64,000 nt of DNA, taken from positions 1 to 64,000 of the forward strand of contig UQUU01000001.1 in the NCBI GenBank assembly GCA_900544275.1. The letters are read 5' to 3'. This DNA is from an uncultured Succiniclasticum sp. Its GTDB lineage: Bacteria > Bacillota > Negativicutes > Acidaminococcales > Acidaminococcaceae. Numbering within the stretch: the first letter of the stretch is position 1; every line of letters begins with the position of its first letter. Positions 24,892-33,918 of this stretch are shown here, in pieces. The position numbers were made by a program, and so were the translations under genes. The notes beneath the pieces are model-generated. The model did not search any database. It was not told where the DNA came from and saw only the letters and a program-made list of their open reading frames with translations.

Positions 24892-25158
24892 ATGAAACGC
24901 AGCGAACAGTTCAGGCAGGCGAACCGGGAGGCCAAATACACCTGTTACGCCACAGTTGCCGTCATTCTTTTCTGGATCTTAGCCGGGTTCGGTCTGTCCG
25001 GTTCCGATCTTATTCTCTGGGATACCCCGGTCTGGGTCATCGGCGGCTGTATCGGCACCTGGCTTTTTTCTGTGGCAGTAGCTTTCTGGCTGGCAGAGTA
25101 CGTGATTCAGGACGTGGAAACAAGAGAATCTGCAGACAACGAAGGAGGGGATAAATAA
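24892..25158 (+). CDS. yhdT: YhdT-family (DUF997) membrane protein
   Basis: 88-aa inner-membrane protein with two hydrophobic helices (VAVILFWILAGFGL and VWVIGGCIGTWLFSVAVAFWL) and a charged C-terminus. Members of this family are encoded beside or fused with the pantothenate symporter PanF and probably form a subunit of it. The ATG at 24892 follows GGGGAGG; the stop overlaps the panF start in TAATG. A TGTTATACT element just upstream may be the promoter, divergent from that of dnaE. Confidence 0.9.
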   Translation: MKRSEQFRQANREAKYTCYATVAVILFWILAGFGLSGSDLILWDTPVWVIGGCIGTWLFSVAVAFWLAEYVIQDVETRESADNEGGDK

Positions 25159-26660
25159 TGGATCGCTTTATCGGTTTAGCCCCTGTCATTGTGTTTCTGA
25201 TTTTTTTATTATATGTCAGCTACCGGGTACAAAAAGCTTCCGCGGAAGCTCGGTCCCTTAACTTCGCGAAAGATTACTTTATCGGCGGACGTACGCTGGG
25301 CGGTTTCGTATTGGCAATGACCACGGTCGCCACTTATTCCAGTGTCTCGACGTTTGTCGGCGGCCCCGGCGTAGCCTGGCAGATCGGGTACGGCTGGCTG
25401 TATATGGCTATTGTGCAGGTTGTCGTTATCTTTTTAGTTATGGGCGTGTTCGGTAAAAAAATCTCCCTGATTGCAAAGGATATTGATGCAGTAACGGTAA
25501 TCGACATCATTCGTGCCCGTTATAAATCCGATACGTTGGCCAATATTGCCGCTATCTTCATTGTTGCGTTTTTCTGCGCTACCATGGTGGCACAGTTTGT
25601 AGGCGCCGCCAAGCTCTTTGAAGCGGTTACCGGGTTTTCTTACATTACCGGCCTTTCGCTCTTCGGTCTGATTGTGGTGATTTATACCACGATTGGCGGT
25701 TTTAAAGGCGTTGCCATTACCGACGCCATTTGTGCCATAGCCATGATTGCCGGCATGAGCCTTTTATTTTATTCCATGTTGGACAAAGCCGGCGGTTACG
25801 GCGCCATTATGGAACACATCCGTACCCATGACCCGGCCATGCTGGAACCACTGTCCCGGGGCAAAATGCCCATCTCTTTATATATCAGCCAGTGGCTGTT
25901 GGTAGGCGTCTGCACGCTGGCCCTGCCCCAGTCTGTTGTCCGCAGTATCAGCTTTAAAGATACCCGGGCTTTGCGCAATGCCATTATCATCGGCACCATC
26001 GTGATTGGCGCCATGACCTTGATCGCCACCTGGGTGGGCGTATTGAGCAAAGGCATCCTGACCAATCCTTCTTTAGCCGCTTATGGAGGCAGCGTAGATA
26101 ATATTACCCCCCGTACGATCATCAGTGTGATGGGGCCTTTTTGGGCCGGCGTTACCATTATCGGTCCTGTGGCTGCCACGATCTCGACTGTATCGTCCCT
26201 TTTACTGACCGCTTCTTCTTCCATCATTAAAGACGTTTATATGCAAACGCTGAAAAAGAACGGCAAGGGACTGAGCAACCGGGGGATCCAGCGTTTCAGC
26301 ATGGCCGCTACCACTCTTCTTGGTACGGGCATCTATCTGATTGCCATCGCCCCGCCTTCTGTCATCTGGAAAATTAATATGTTTGCTTTCGGCGGTCTGG
26401 AAACAGCCTTTTTCTGGGTTATGATTTTCGGTCTTTTCTGGCCGAAAGCCAACGGAACCGGCGCACTTTGGGCTATGTTTGGCGGCGTCGTCGCTTATTG
26501 TACCACCATGGCCCTGGGTATCCGCATATTCTCGCTGCACCAGATTGTGATCGGCATCGCCTCTTCTCTTATTTTCTTCTTTATCGGCAATTCTCTCGGC
26601 AAAGAACCCGATATAGATACCTTGAAGCTTTTCTTCCCGGACAAATATGAAGATGACTGA
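25158..26660 (+). CDS. panF: sodium/pantothenate symporter
   Basis: 500-aa member of the sodium:solute symporter family with about 13 membrane helices. It carries the family sodium-site region GGRTLGGFVLAMTTVATYSS near residue 45 (given here in part as GGRTLGGF and TTVATYSSVSTF), PISLYISQWLLVG, and an EPDIDTLKLFFP tail. The preceding yhdT gene and the PanF-like sequence support pantothenate uptake for coenzyme A. RBS GGAGGGG lies within the end of yhdT. Followed by a strong terminator. Confidence 0.92.
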   Translation: MDRFIGLAPVIVFLIFLLYVSYRVQKASAEARSLNFAKDYFIGGRTLGGFVLAMTTVATYSSVSTFVGGPGVAWQIGYGWLYMAIVQVVVIFLVMGVFGKKISLIAKDIDAVTVIDIIRARYKSDTLANIAAIFIVAFFCATMVAQFVGAAKLFEAVTGFSYITGLSLFGLIVVIYTTIGGFKGVAITDAICAIAMIAGMSLLFYSMLDKAGGYGAIMEHIRTHDPAMLEPLSRGKMPISLYISQWLLVGVCTLALPQSVVRSISFKDTRALRNAIIIGTIVIGAMTLIATWVGVLSKGILTNPSLAAYGGSVDNITPRTIISVMGPFWAGVTIIGPVAATISTVSSLLLTASSSIIKDVYMQTLKKNGKGLSNRGIQRFSMAATTLLGTGIYLIAIAPPSVIWKINMFAFGGLETAFFWVMIFGLFWPKANGTGALWAMFGGVVAYCTTMALGIRIFSLHQIVIGIASSLIFFFIGNSLGKEPDIDTLKLFFPDKYEDD

Positions 26661-26728
26661 TGTGATATAAGCTCATAGATCTAACTCTATTCACCATGTA
26701 TTAACTACTACTTGGCTATTTAAAAATA

Positions 26729-26765
26729 CACCGTTCCATGTGTTGCAGTCTTACACGGAACGGTG
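26729..26765. terminator. bidirectional terminator between panF and the P-type ATPase
   Basis: CACCGTTCC pairs with GGAACGGTG, extended inside by TGTG/ACAC-type pairs; followed by T-rich sequence on both strands. It serves the two convergent genes. Confidence 0.88.
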
Positions 26766-26812
26766 CATTTACTTTTTACTCTTATAGAGATAGTAAGATA
26801 GGTTGGGATAAC

Positions 26813-29800
26813 TTAAAATTTCTTGTACAGGATACGACAGGCATTTAAGACGCAGATCACAGAAACACCTGTATCGGCAAAAACTGCCGCCCACATGGAT
26901 GCGTAGCCAAAAATACCGGCCGCCATGATGATAATTTTAACGACCAAAGCAAAAACTACATTTTGCCAGGCCACATGTGTTACCGTCCTGGCAATGGCAA
27001 TAGCCTTGGGAATGGAGGACATCTCCGAATTCATAAATACTACATCCGCCGCTTCAATCGCCGCATCCGCTCCGCTGCCCATGGCGGCGCCCACATCAGC
27101 GCCTGCCAGAACCGGGGCATCGTTAATGCCATCGCCCACAAACATCACGCCGCCATATTTGTTACGCAGAGCGTTCATTTCCCGCAGCTTGTCCTGCGGC
27201 AAAAGCTCCGCCAGCACTTCCTGGATCCCTGCCGCCTTCGCCATGGCCGTGGCCTCCTGCTGTGTATCTCCCGTAAGCATGACGGCAGCCAGACCTTCCT
27301 TCTTCAGCGCAGCAATTGCTTCTATTGCATCATCCTTTAGCGTATCATTGATCAGCAAGGTACCCAGAAAAACTCCGTTACGGGCCACCAGTACTTCACT
27401 GCCGCTATGTGCCGCCTGATACCCTTCATAACGGACCTGATAACGATTCAGTAACCTGGTGTTGCCGACAAGCAGAAGATCGTTGCCAAAATGAGCTGCC
27501 AACCCGGCACCGGCAATCTCTTCAAAATAATCAGGATGCGGCAGACTCAGCCCTTTTTCCCGGGCTGCGGCGACAATGCTTAAGGCGATGGGATGGGTGG
27601 AAGCCTGTTCTGCGCCTGCCGTAAGTTGCAATATTTCATCCGGTGAGACATTTGCCATCGCCGTCACTTTTTGCAAGACAAAATTGCCCTTCGTCACGGT
27701 ACCGGTTTTATCCATAACCACAGCAGACACATGTTTAAGCAATTCCATTGCGTTGCCGCCCTTAAACAGAATGCCCAGCCTGGACCCCGCCCCGATGCCG
27801 GCAAAGAAGGCAAGAGGAACACTTAATACCAGGGCACAGGGGCAACTGATCACTAAAAATGTCAAGGCCGTATAAACCCAATAGTTCCAGTTTCCTGTCA
27901 ACAAAGAAGGAATCACCGCTACAGCAATCGCCAACGCCACCACGATGGGCGTATAGCGACGGGCAAAACGGGTAATAAACCGGTCAATATGCGGTTTATT
28001 CGCTGCCGCATTTTCTACAGAATCCAGAATTTTACTGACCATAGATTCCTGTAACTCTTTTTCTACGCGTATCTTGAGCATGGCAGATGTATTCACGCAG
28101 CCGGATAACACTTCGTCACCATATTTTTTGCGTACAGGAACCGGCTCCCCGGTAATCGGAGATGTGTCCAACAGACTCTCCCCATCAATGACGACCCCGT
28201 CCAAAGGGATGCGGTCCCCTGCCCGTACCAGCAAAATATCTCCCACACGGGCTTCTTCAGAAGGGATCACCCGCACTTCTTCTCCGATCAACAGATTCAC
28301 TACTTCCGGCCGCATATCGGCCGCTTCCATGATCTGCCGACGACTGCGTTCGGCCGCTTTATCCTGAAGCCATTCCCCGATCCGGTAAAAGAAAATTACC
28401 CCAACCGCTTCTTCCCACGCCTGTATCGCAAAGGCCCCTAACGTAGCCACTGTCATCAGGAAGTTTTCATCAAAAAACTCGCCTTTTAACATATTACGAA
28501 ACGCCGTGCCCAAAATTCGCCAGCCCAAAATCGCATAGGAAGCAATCAGCGCGTAAAGATGATATTCCTGAGGAATCAGGCCCAGCCATTCTGCCGCAAT
28601 AAAGATCGCGCCGCCAAAAACGACTTCCAGCAGCTCCTGCTGATCGGCAGTAAGCGCAAAGGAGCTTTCTTCTCCCTTTCCCGGCGCAGCCTTTACCGGT
28701 TTTTCAGAGCGCTCAACAAGAAGCAGGCCTTCCTCAATCCCGTCAGCGGTGTTTTGCAGTTTCTCCAATAAACCGTCATAGCTGCGAGCCTTGACACGAA
28801 GCAGGCCTGTCGCATAGGTTAACACTGCTTCCTCCACTTCCGGCAGGTCGTTGATCGCATCCTCGATCCGGTTGGCACAGACTGCGCAATTCAGGTTGCG
28901 CACTTCATAAGTACGCATTTTGGCAGACGCGCCTTCTCTGGCTATAATGGCAACCCCTTCTTCAACCTGATCAGCGGCCTGTTGCATTTTTTCGGTAAGC
29001 CCTGTGAAGTTATCAGAAGCAATACGCAGTTGCCCTGTCGCATAGACCAATACCGCCTCTTTAACTTCCGGCAGCGCAGCAATAGCGTCTTCCACCTTCG
29101 CAGCGCAGCCGGCGCAATCCAAACCTTCGATATCGTAAATACGATATTTGCCCGCCATACCCGGCTTGGTATCACGCGGTATTACTCTGACAGACGAATC
29201 TATTTCCGTTACAATTGCCTGAATCAGAGGAACAAGGCGATCCGGATCTTTAGCGGAAATACGCAGTTGTTGTGTCAGGGCACTGACGCTGGCGTAACTT
29301 ACGGTAGGCAGCTGCTTAATTTTATATTCCATTTTAGCAGCACAGATGCTGCATTCCAGATTTTGTAAAATATATACTTTTTTAATATTCGTCGCATCCG
29401 GCATCACGCAATGGCAGTGGGCCAGGCTTTCGCCGCAAACACCACAATATTCCTCATGGGGATGGCAACGTTCGCATTCACAATTTTCCGGGTGCCCTTC
29501 CACATGATGAAACTGAGTATGCGTATGGCTGTGAATGTACGGTACCGCATGCTCATGATTGTGTTCCTGCTCATGCTCATGCTCATGGTTATGATGATGT
29601 TCGTGGCTGTGTTCGTGATTGTGCTCATGGCAGTGTTCGTGATTGTGTTCATGGTGGTGCTCATGGTCGCAGGAACACGAATCACCATGCGTATGAGGCG
29701 GCACGTGTCCTTCCCCATGTGTATGATCATGTGGCATTTCCTGAGGCACAGCTTCGCCGAAAGTTACTTCCTTCTGCATCCGTACTTCTTCATTTTCCAT

Positions 29801-29869
29801 ATGAACCGGCTGAAAGTCTGAGTCTTCTGCGTTTTTACGAAAATCCTCCAAATCTTTTATTTCATCCAT
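26813..29869 (-). CDS. zntA: Zn/Cd/Pb-exporting P1B-type ATPase with His-rich N-terminus
   Basis: 1018 aa from the ATG behind AAGGAGG. Residues about 45-150 are a His/Glu/Cys-rich tail with roughly 37 His. Three heavy-metal-associated domains follow, with CSICAAKM, DCAGCAAKV and NCAVCANRI. The ATPase core has SCPCALVLS, DKTGTVTKG and GDGINDAPVLAGADVG; the last helices carry the Lys and Asp (KIIIMAAG, FADTG) of zinc-type pumps. Most relatives have one or two HMA domains, so the metal-binding N-terminus is unusually large. Promoter with an ArsR-type operator upstream. Confidence 0.93.
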   Translation of the reverse strand: MDEIKDLEDFRKNAEDSDFQPVHMENEEVRMQKEVTFGEAVPQEMPHDHTHGEGHVPPHTHGDSCSCDHEHHHEHNHEHCHEHNHEHSHEHHHNHEHEHEQEHNHEHAVPYIHSHTHTQFHHVEGHPENCECERCHPHEEYCGVCGESLAHCHCVMPDATNIKKVYILQNLECSICAAKMEYKIKQLPTVSYASVSALTQQLRISAKDPDRLVPLIQAIVTEIDSSVRVIPRDTKPGMAGKYRIYDIEGLDCAGCAAKVEDAIAALPEVKEAVLVYATGQLRIASDNFTGLTEKMQQAADQVEEGVAIIAREGASAKMRTYEVRNLNCAVCANRIEDAINDLPEVEEAVLTYATGLLRVKARSYDGLLEKLQNTADGIEEGLLLVERSEKPVKAAPGKGEESSFALTADQQELLEVVFGGAIFIAAEWLGLIPQEYHLYALIASYAILGWRILGTAFRNMLKGEFFDENFLMTVATLGAFAIQAWEEAVGVIFFYRIGEWLQDKAAERSRRQIMEAADMRPEVVNLLIGEEVRVIPSEEARVGDILLVRAGDRIPLDGVVIDGESLLDTSPITGEPVPVRKKYGDEVLSGCVNTSAMLKIRVEKELQESMVSKILDSVENAAANKPHIDRFITRFARRYTPIVVALAIAVAVIPSLLTGNWNYWVYTALTFLVISCPCALVLSVPLAFFAGIGAGSRLGILFKGGNAMELLKHVSAVVMDKTGTVTKGNFVLQKVTAMANVSPDEILQLTAGAEQASTHPIALSIVAAAREKGLSLPHPDYFEEIAGAGLAAHFGNDLLLVGNTRLLNRYQVRYEGYQAAHSGSEVLVARNGVFLGTLLINDTLKDDAIEAIAALKKEGLAAVMLTGDTQQEATAMAKAAGIQEVLAELLPQDKLREMNALRNKYGGVMFVGDGINDAPVLAGADVGAAMGSGADAAIEAADVVFMNSEMSSIPKAIAIARTVTHVAWQNVVFALVVKIIIMAAGIFGYASMWAAVFADTGVSVICVLNACRILYKKF

Positions 29870-29911
29870 TATGCTATCCTCCTTCATACACCATCCATCC
29901 TGCTCAAACAA

Positions 29912-29990
29912 AGGGGGCAGGCAAGGTTTTCAACTGCTTTATCAAGTTGCTTTGTTGCCTGAGAGTTTTGATGAATTCCACTTCTTTTTT
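29912..29990 (-). other. structured leader of the P-type ATPase gene
   Basis: The roughly 120-nt leader on the minus strand can form an outer CAGGCAA/TTGCCTG stem and an inner CAACT/AGTTG stem. It lacks a U-run and any riboswitch motif I know. Confidence 0.3.
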
Positions 29991-30001
29991 CTTATGTATA
30001 A

Positions 30002-30017
30002 TTGAACCATTGTTCAA
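30002..30017 (-). promoter_or_regulatory. ArsR/SmtB-type operator
   Basis: TTGAACAATGGTTCAA, an inverted repeat with the TGAA-x6-TTCA core typical of zinc/cadmium-responsive ArsR-family repressors (CzrA, SmtB, CadC). It lies 5 bp downstream of the -10 box, so a bound repressor would block initiation. No arsR gene is in the window. Confidence 0.78.
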
Positions 30018-30022
30018 CTGTT

Positions 30023-30051
30023 ATGATAACACTATCTACTTCCTTTGTCAA
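30023..30051 (-). promoter_or_regulatory. promoter of the P-type ATPase gene
   Basis: Consensus -35 TTGACA (30046-30051) and -10 TATCAT (30023-30028) with 17-bp spacing, minus strand. Strong enough to need the adjacent operator. Confidence 0.88.
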
Positions 30052-30160
30052 CAACCTTATTAGTACTTCTTCCGGAAATAATACGGAAAGCAAGCCATTT
30101 CTAAAACTTTAATTTTGAAGTAATCTCCCGGGTCAAAAAGTAATTTTCTCCTTGCCACTG

Positions 30161-30197
30161 AAAAAGCGCTCCCTCTTAAAATAAGGGATCGCTTTTT
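30161..30197. terminator. bidirectional terminator downstream of the dipeptide transporter
   Basis: AAAAAGCG-TCCCT pairs with AGGGA-CGCTTTTT; U-runs on both strands. Ends the oppF transcript on the minus strand. Confidence 0.88.
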
Positions 30198-30320
30198 ATT
30201 TTTGCATTATCAATGTATTCATTCTTTTTATTTCTTTTATCTTTGTCGGGCAACTGCAACCTATATCGCAATTAACGCCCTATTGTACAAATAAAAAATC
30301 ATCCAAACGAATAAAATAAT

Positions 30321-31292
30321 TTACTTTATCATATGACAAGCTACCCAATGCCCGGTTTCCAATTCCTTCAACGCCGGCTTTTCCTTTAAGCAAATCGGCT
30401 GACAATCTTCGCATCTTCCCTGGAAAGGGCATCCCGTAGGCAAATCCAACGGACTGGGTACATCGCCGGGTAACACTTCGATTTTTTCACCCGGGCCAAA
30501 ATCTACTTTAAATACAGACTTCATTAAAGCTCTGGTATAAGGGTGTTTGCAATGGCAGGCAATACGACCTTTCTCAAGCCATTCTACCACAGTACCTAGG
30601 TACATAACTGCTACCTGATGACACATTAAATCCACCAAACCCAAATCATGTGCAATAAACAGGTATGAAATATTTTTTTCTTTCTGGAGCTTTACCAATA
30701 GTTCGCAGACAGTTTCCTGTACAGAAACATCCAACGCAGAAGTTGCTTCGTCACAAATAATGACCTTTGGTTCCAACGCTAAAGCCCGGGCAATTCCCAG
30801 ACGCTGTCTTTGTCCGCCTGACATACTATGTGGATAACGGTCTTTAAAATCAGCAGGTAATTCGACCATTTCCAAAAGTTCTGCAGCTTTTGAATCCACC
30901 TCTTCTTTTTTTAATAAACCATAATTTTTCAGAGGCTCTGTCACAATATCCCGAACTCGCATTTTAGGATTAAATGCCGCAGTAGGATCCTGAAATACCA
31001 TTTGAATTTTACGACGGTTCTGCCGTTCTTCTTCTCCTTCAGACTGTAAAATATCCTTCCCTTCAAACAGTACTTCCCCGGCAGTAGAAGGATGAATCTG
31101 TAAAATCGTGCGAACCAACGTGCTTTTACCGCAGCCTGATTCCCCAATGACTCCTAAAGTTTGCCCCTCATAGACTTTTAAATTTATGTTATCACAAGCA
31201 GTTAAAAAACGATTTTCGTCTACAACGAATCTTTTCGTCAGATTTTTGATTTCCATTATAACAGGCCGACGTTCAAATGTTGGTTCAGGCAT
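30321..31292 (-). CDS. peptide/nickel-type ABC transporter ATPase (DppF/OppF-like)
   Basis: 323-aa ATPase that powers import with its OppD-like partner. Walker A GESGCGKST, Q-loop FQDP, signature MSGGQRQR, Walker B IICDEATSALD and H-loop AHD are intact. The C-terminal oligopeptide-transporter extension has CPFQGRCEDCQPIC, a Cys-rich pattern that binds [4Fe-4S] in some DppD/F proteins. The start overlaps the upstream ATPase by 8 nt with GGAGGGAAG upstream. Last gene of the operon. Confidence 0.93.
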   Translation of the reverse strand: MPEPTFERRPVIMEIKNLTKRFVVDENRFLTACDNINLKVYEGQTLGVIGESGCGKSTLVRTILQIHPSTAGEVLFEGKDILQSEGEEERQNRRKIQMVFQDPTAAFNPKMRVRDIVTEPLKNYGLLKKEEVDSKAAELLEMVELPADFKDRYPHSMSGGQRQRLGIARALALEPKVIICDEATSALDVSVQETVCELLVKLQKEKNISYLFIAHDLGLVDLMCHQVAVMYLGTVVEWLEKGRIACHCKHPYTRALMKSVFKVDFGPGEKIEVLPGDVPSPLDLPTGCPFQGRCEDCQPICLKEKPALKELETGHWVACHMIK

Positions 31293-32076
31293 AATAGCAC
31301 TTCCCTCCGATAACCGGCACAGCCGCTAATAATTGCCTGGTATATTCATGCTGCGGATTACCGATCACTGTTTCTCTTGGTCCGTACTCAGCCATACGGC
31401 CATCTTTCATTACCATGATCTGATTAGACATATAGGAAGCCACACCCAGATTATGAGTTACGATAATGACTGCTACGCCATATTCATTGCGCACATCTAC
31501 AATCTGACGAATGATCTGTGCCTGTGTGGTCACATCCAGGGCACTGGTCGGTTCATCTGCCAGCAAAAGCTTGGGACTAAACGTCATCGCCATAGCGATA
31601 CCAACCCTTTGCCGCATCCCACCGGAAAGTTCAAAGGAGTAACTTTGCATGACATTTTCCGGATTGGGCAAGCGCATGTTTCCCAACATAGCAACAGCCA
31701 TCCCGTAGGCTTCTTCTTTCGATTTTTCAGGAGCATGTGTCTGAATATAATCAATAAATTGGCTGCCAATCCGCCGAATCGGATTGATCATATTTCCACT
31801 ATCCTGAAAAATCATAGACATTTCTCTGCCACTCATACTGCGCCACTCATCAGGGGTATTTTTCAGCACATCCTTCCCATCATAAACAATGCTGCCGCCG
31901 CTGACACGCCCTGCACCGGGCAGACATCCCATAATCGCACGAATTACTGTGGTTTTTCCACTGCCGCTTTCCCCAACAATTGAAAGGATTCTCCCCTGTT
32001 CCAATGTAAAACTTACACCGGAAACTGTCAGTCGGGAGCCATAGCTAATGTCCAGGTTGTTAACTTCAAGTAACAT
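31285..32076 (-). CDS. peptide/nickel-type ABC transporter ATPase (DppD/OppD-like)
   Basis: 263-aa ATPase with Walker A GESGSGKTT, Q-loop IFQDSG, signature LSGGMRQR, Walker B LLADEPTSALD and H-loop THN (His kept). It is shorter than many DppD proteins because the Cys-containing C-terminal extension is reduced to a stub (GGKCYYA). ATG at 32076 preferred over an adjacent TTG because GAGGG lies eight or so bases upstream. It sits between the binding protein and the second ATPase, behind a strong hairpin. Confidence 0.92.
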   Translation of the reverse strand: MLLEVNNLDISYGSRLTVSGVSFTLEQGRILSIVGESGSGKTTVIRAIMGCLPGAGRVSGGSIVYDGKDVLKNTPDEWRSMSGREMSMIFQDSGNMINPIRRIGSQFIDYIQTHAPEKSKEEAYGMAVAMLGNMRLPNPENVMQSYSFELSGGMRQRVGIAMAMTFSPKLLLADEPTSALDVTTQAQIIRQIVDVRNEYGVAVIIVTHNLGVASYMSNQIMVMKDGRMAEYGPRETVIGNPQHEYTRQLLAAVPVIGGKCYYA

Positions 32077-32096
32077 CAATATGCCCTCTTTTAAAT

Positions 32097-32123
32097 AACC
32101 GGGCGGCGAAAAACCGCCCGGTT
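32097..32123 (-). other. intra-operon hairpin after the binding-protein gene
   Basis: AACCGGGCGG / CCGCCCGGTT, a 10-bp GC-rich stem with no U-run on the minus strand. Such hairpins after binding-protein genes commonly protect the upstream mRNA or reduce read-through, giving excess binding protein; that role is inferred. Confidence 0.7.
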
Positions 32124-32165
32124 GCGCTTATACAATGTGTTCGTCTTAGAAAAGGTTGTTCAAAA

Positions 32166-33731
32166 TTATTGTGCGGGAGCAATTTCTTTCGTAATCCAGT
32201 AATAATCACAAGGCATAATATTCGCATTTTTTACGGTTTTATTGCTTACCATGTTAGTTTGCGGATAGCCAAAAATCAGAGCCCCGGAATCTTTCATTAC
32301 AATCTTTTGCATATCAATCACAATCTCTCTGCGTTTCGCCGGATCAAATTCCATAGCTAACTTGTCAGAAAGTGCATCATATTCGGGATTGCTATAGCCG
32401 GAACCATTTTGTGGATCATTCGTCTTCCAGTACATATTAAGGAAATATTCCGGATCTCCGGCAGGTTCGGTTAATATATTAGAAATTAATAAATCGTATT
32501 CACCCCGGGTACCAATACCATCTAAGACATTATAGTCTACATTTTTCAAATTAACTTTGATGCCTACTTTTTTCGCATCCGACTGTGTGGCTTCTGCATA
32601 TAAAGGCAGTTCGGCACGTCCACTGTAGAAAACAAAATCTAATTCCAGATTTTTCCCGTTTTTATCTACAAAACCATCACCATTGGTGTCTTTCCACCCG
32701 GCTTCCGCCAACAGTTTCTTAGCGCTTTCTACATTATACTGATCCTGGTCCATCTTCATTAATTCATCAAAGCCAAAATCAGCAGACGGAGGAATCATAG
32801 GGCCGCCGGGTAAGAAGGTACCTTTTAATAAGACTTTTGCATAGGTTTCCCGATCCAAAGAGCGAATCAGGGCCTGACGGACTTTCAGATCACTTAAAGG
32901 CCGCTCTTTGTGTACATTCATGCGTGCCAGTACGGAGCGCAGGGAAGCGATGCTGCTAACCGTAAATTTCTTAGTATCTTTAAACAAATCCAAATCTCCG
33001 GAAGCGATGTTAACAGCAACATCAACTTCGCCTTTCTGCAAAGCCATAGCGCGGGTATTGGGATCGTCAATCGTATTAATAACCATGTTTTTAAAAGGCA
33101 CCTTACCATCCCAGTAATTAGCGTTTGCTTCTAATTCGCATTTTGCTTTGGTAAATGTTTTTACTACATACGGACCGGTGCAAACAGGTCCCTGTTTCGC
33201 GAAATCGCGTTTCCCATCTTCCGTCACGTCGACAATAATAAACAGAGGGTCGCCTAATAAACCGGGCAAAACTGCCACCGGTTTTTTCGTTTTAATCGTT
33301 ACTTCCTGACCATTGGCAGTAATAGAATCATACTCAAACATTGATTTTGCCCGAGTCGATTTCTTAAAGGTACGTTCGATGGATTTTTTTACCGCTTCAC
33401 CGGTCACCTTGTTCCCATTGGAGAATTTAATATCGCGAATCTTAAAGGTCCAGGACATTTTATCATCAGAGACCTTCCAACTCTCCGCTACCCAGGGTTT
33501 TGCGTTCATTTTTTCATCGAAGCGGACCAAACTTTCACCAACAGCATAGCGCATTACCTGCCAGCCAAAATAGTTGTCCGTCGTTTCCAAACTGTCTGCA
33601 AAATTGGTAATGCCCACCTTTAAGGTATCTTTCGGACCGGAAGCCTTTTTATCGCCTCCACCGCAACCTGCTGCCGCCGCAGCCATTAAAGCCACCAGAG
33701 CCACAGCCGCACCTTTTTGCCATTTCTTCAT
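32166..33731 (-). CDS. extracytoplasmic solute-binding lipoprotein, family 5
   Basis: 521-aa substrate receptor of the dipeptide/oligopeptide/nickel transporter class. The N-terminus has KK, a hydrophobic core and a lipobox AAAGC with the Cys at about residue 23, followed by GGGDKK; so it is a lipoprotein. Family 5 landmarks include FKIRDIKFSNG, FVDKNGKNLEL and NPEYDALSDKL near the C-terminus. The ligand cannot be read directly; the divergent aspartoacylase-like gene hints at an N-acyl amino acid or peptide. A TATAAT in the upstream gap may be a separate promoter. Confidence 0.92.
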   Translation of the reverse strand: MKKWQKGAAVALVALMAAAAAGCGGGDKKASGPKDTLKVGITNFADSLETTDNYFGWQVMRYAVGESLVRFDEKMNAKPWVAESWKVSDDKMSWTFKIRDIKFSNGNKVTGEAVKKSIERTFKKSTRAKSMFEYDSITANGQEVTIKTKKPVAVLPGLLGDPLFIIVDVTEDGKRDFAKQGPVCTGPYVVKTFTKAKCELEANANYWDGKVPFKNMVINTIDDPNTRAMALQKGEVDVAVNIASGDLDLFKDTKKFTVSSIASLRSVLARMNVHKERPLSDLKVRQALIRSLDRETYAKVLLKGTFLPGGPMIPPSADFGFDELMKMDQDQYNVESAKKLLAEAGWKDTNGDGFVDKNGKNLELDFVFYSGRAELPLYAEATQSDAKKVGIKVNLKNVDYNVLDGIGTRGEYDLLISNILTEPAGDPEYFLNMYWKTNDPQNGSGYSNPEYDALSDKLAMEFDPAKRREIVIDMQKIVMKDSGALIFGYPQTNMVSNKTVKNANIMPCDYYWITKEIAPAQ

Positions 33732-33918
33732 AACCTACTCGCTTCCTTTCTTTTTTATAATTTATACAACGATTGAAACGTAAAACCACCCCAAAACCGC
33801 GTTGAAAGATTCCTCATCCATGGACAACGGGAAAACAAAACAGCATTATAAAAAGTTTCCATAAACCCTTCACACAGTCGTTTTATGAACAGCGTCTTGC
33901 ACGAAAAATAAGCCTGTC

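Noticed and set aside
29404..29821. Long Met/Val/Ile-rich and Met/Thr-rich frames opposite the P-type ATPase N-terminus
   Set aside because: They are antisense shadows of the CAT/CAC-GAA repeats that encode the His-Glu tail.
29912..29990. Glycine-type riboswitch in the P-type ATPase leader (TTGCCTGAGAGTTTTG)
   Set aside because: Only one short similarity to a riboswitch edge; the core consensus is missing, and an ArsR-type operator already explains control.
32097..32123. Operon terminator between the binding-protein and ATPase genes
   Set aside because: The stem is strong but lacks a U-run on the transcribed strand and lies between genes of one transporter; kept as an mRNA-stability hairpin.
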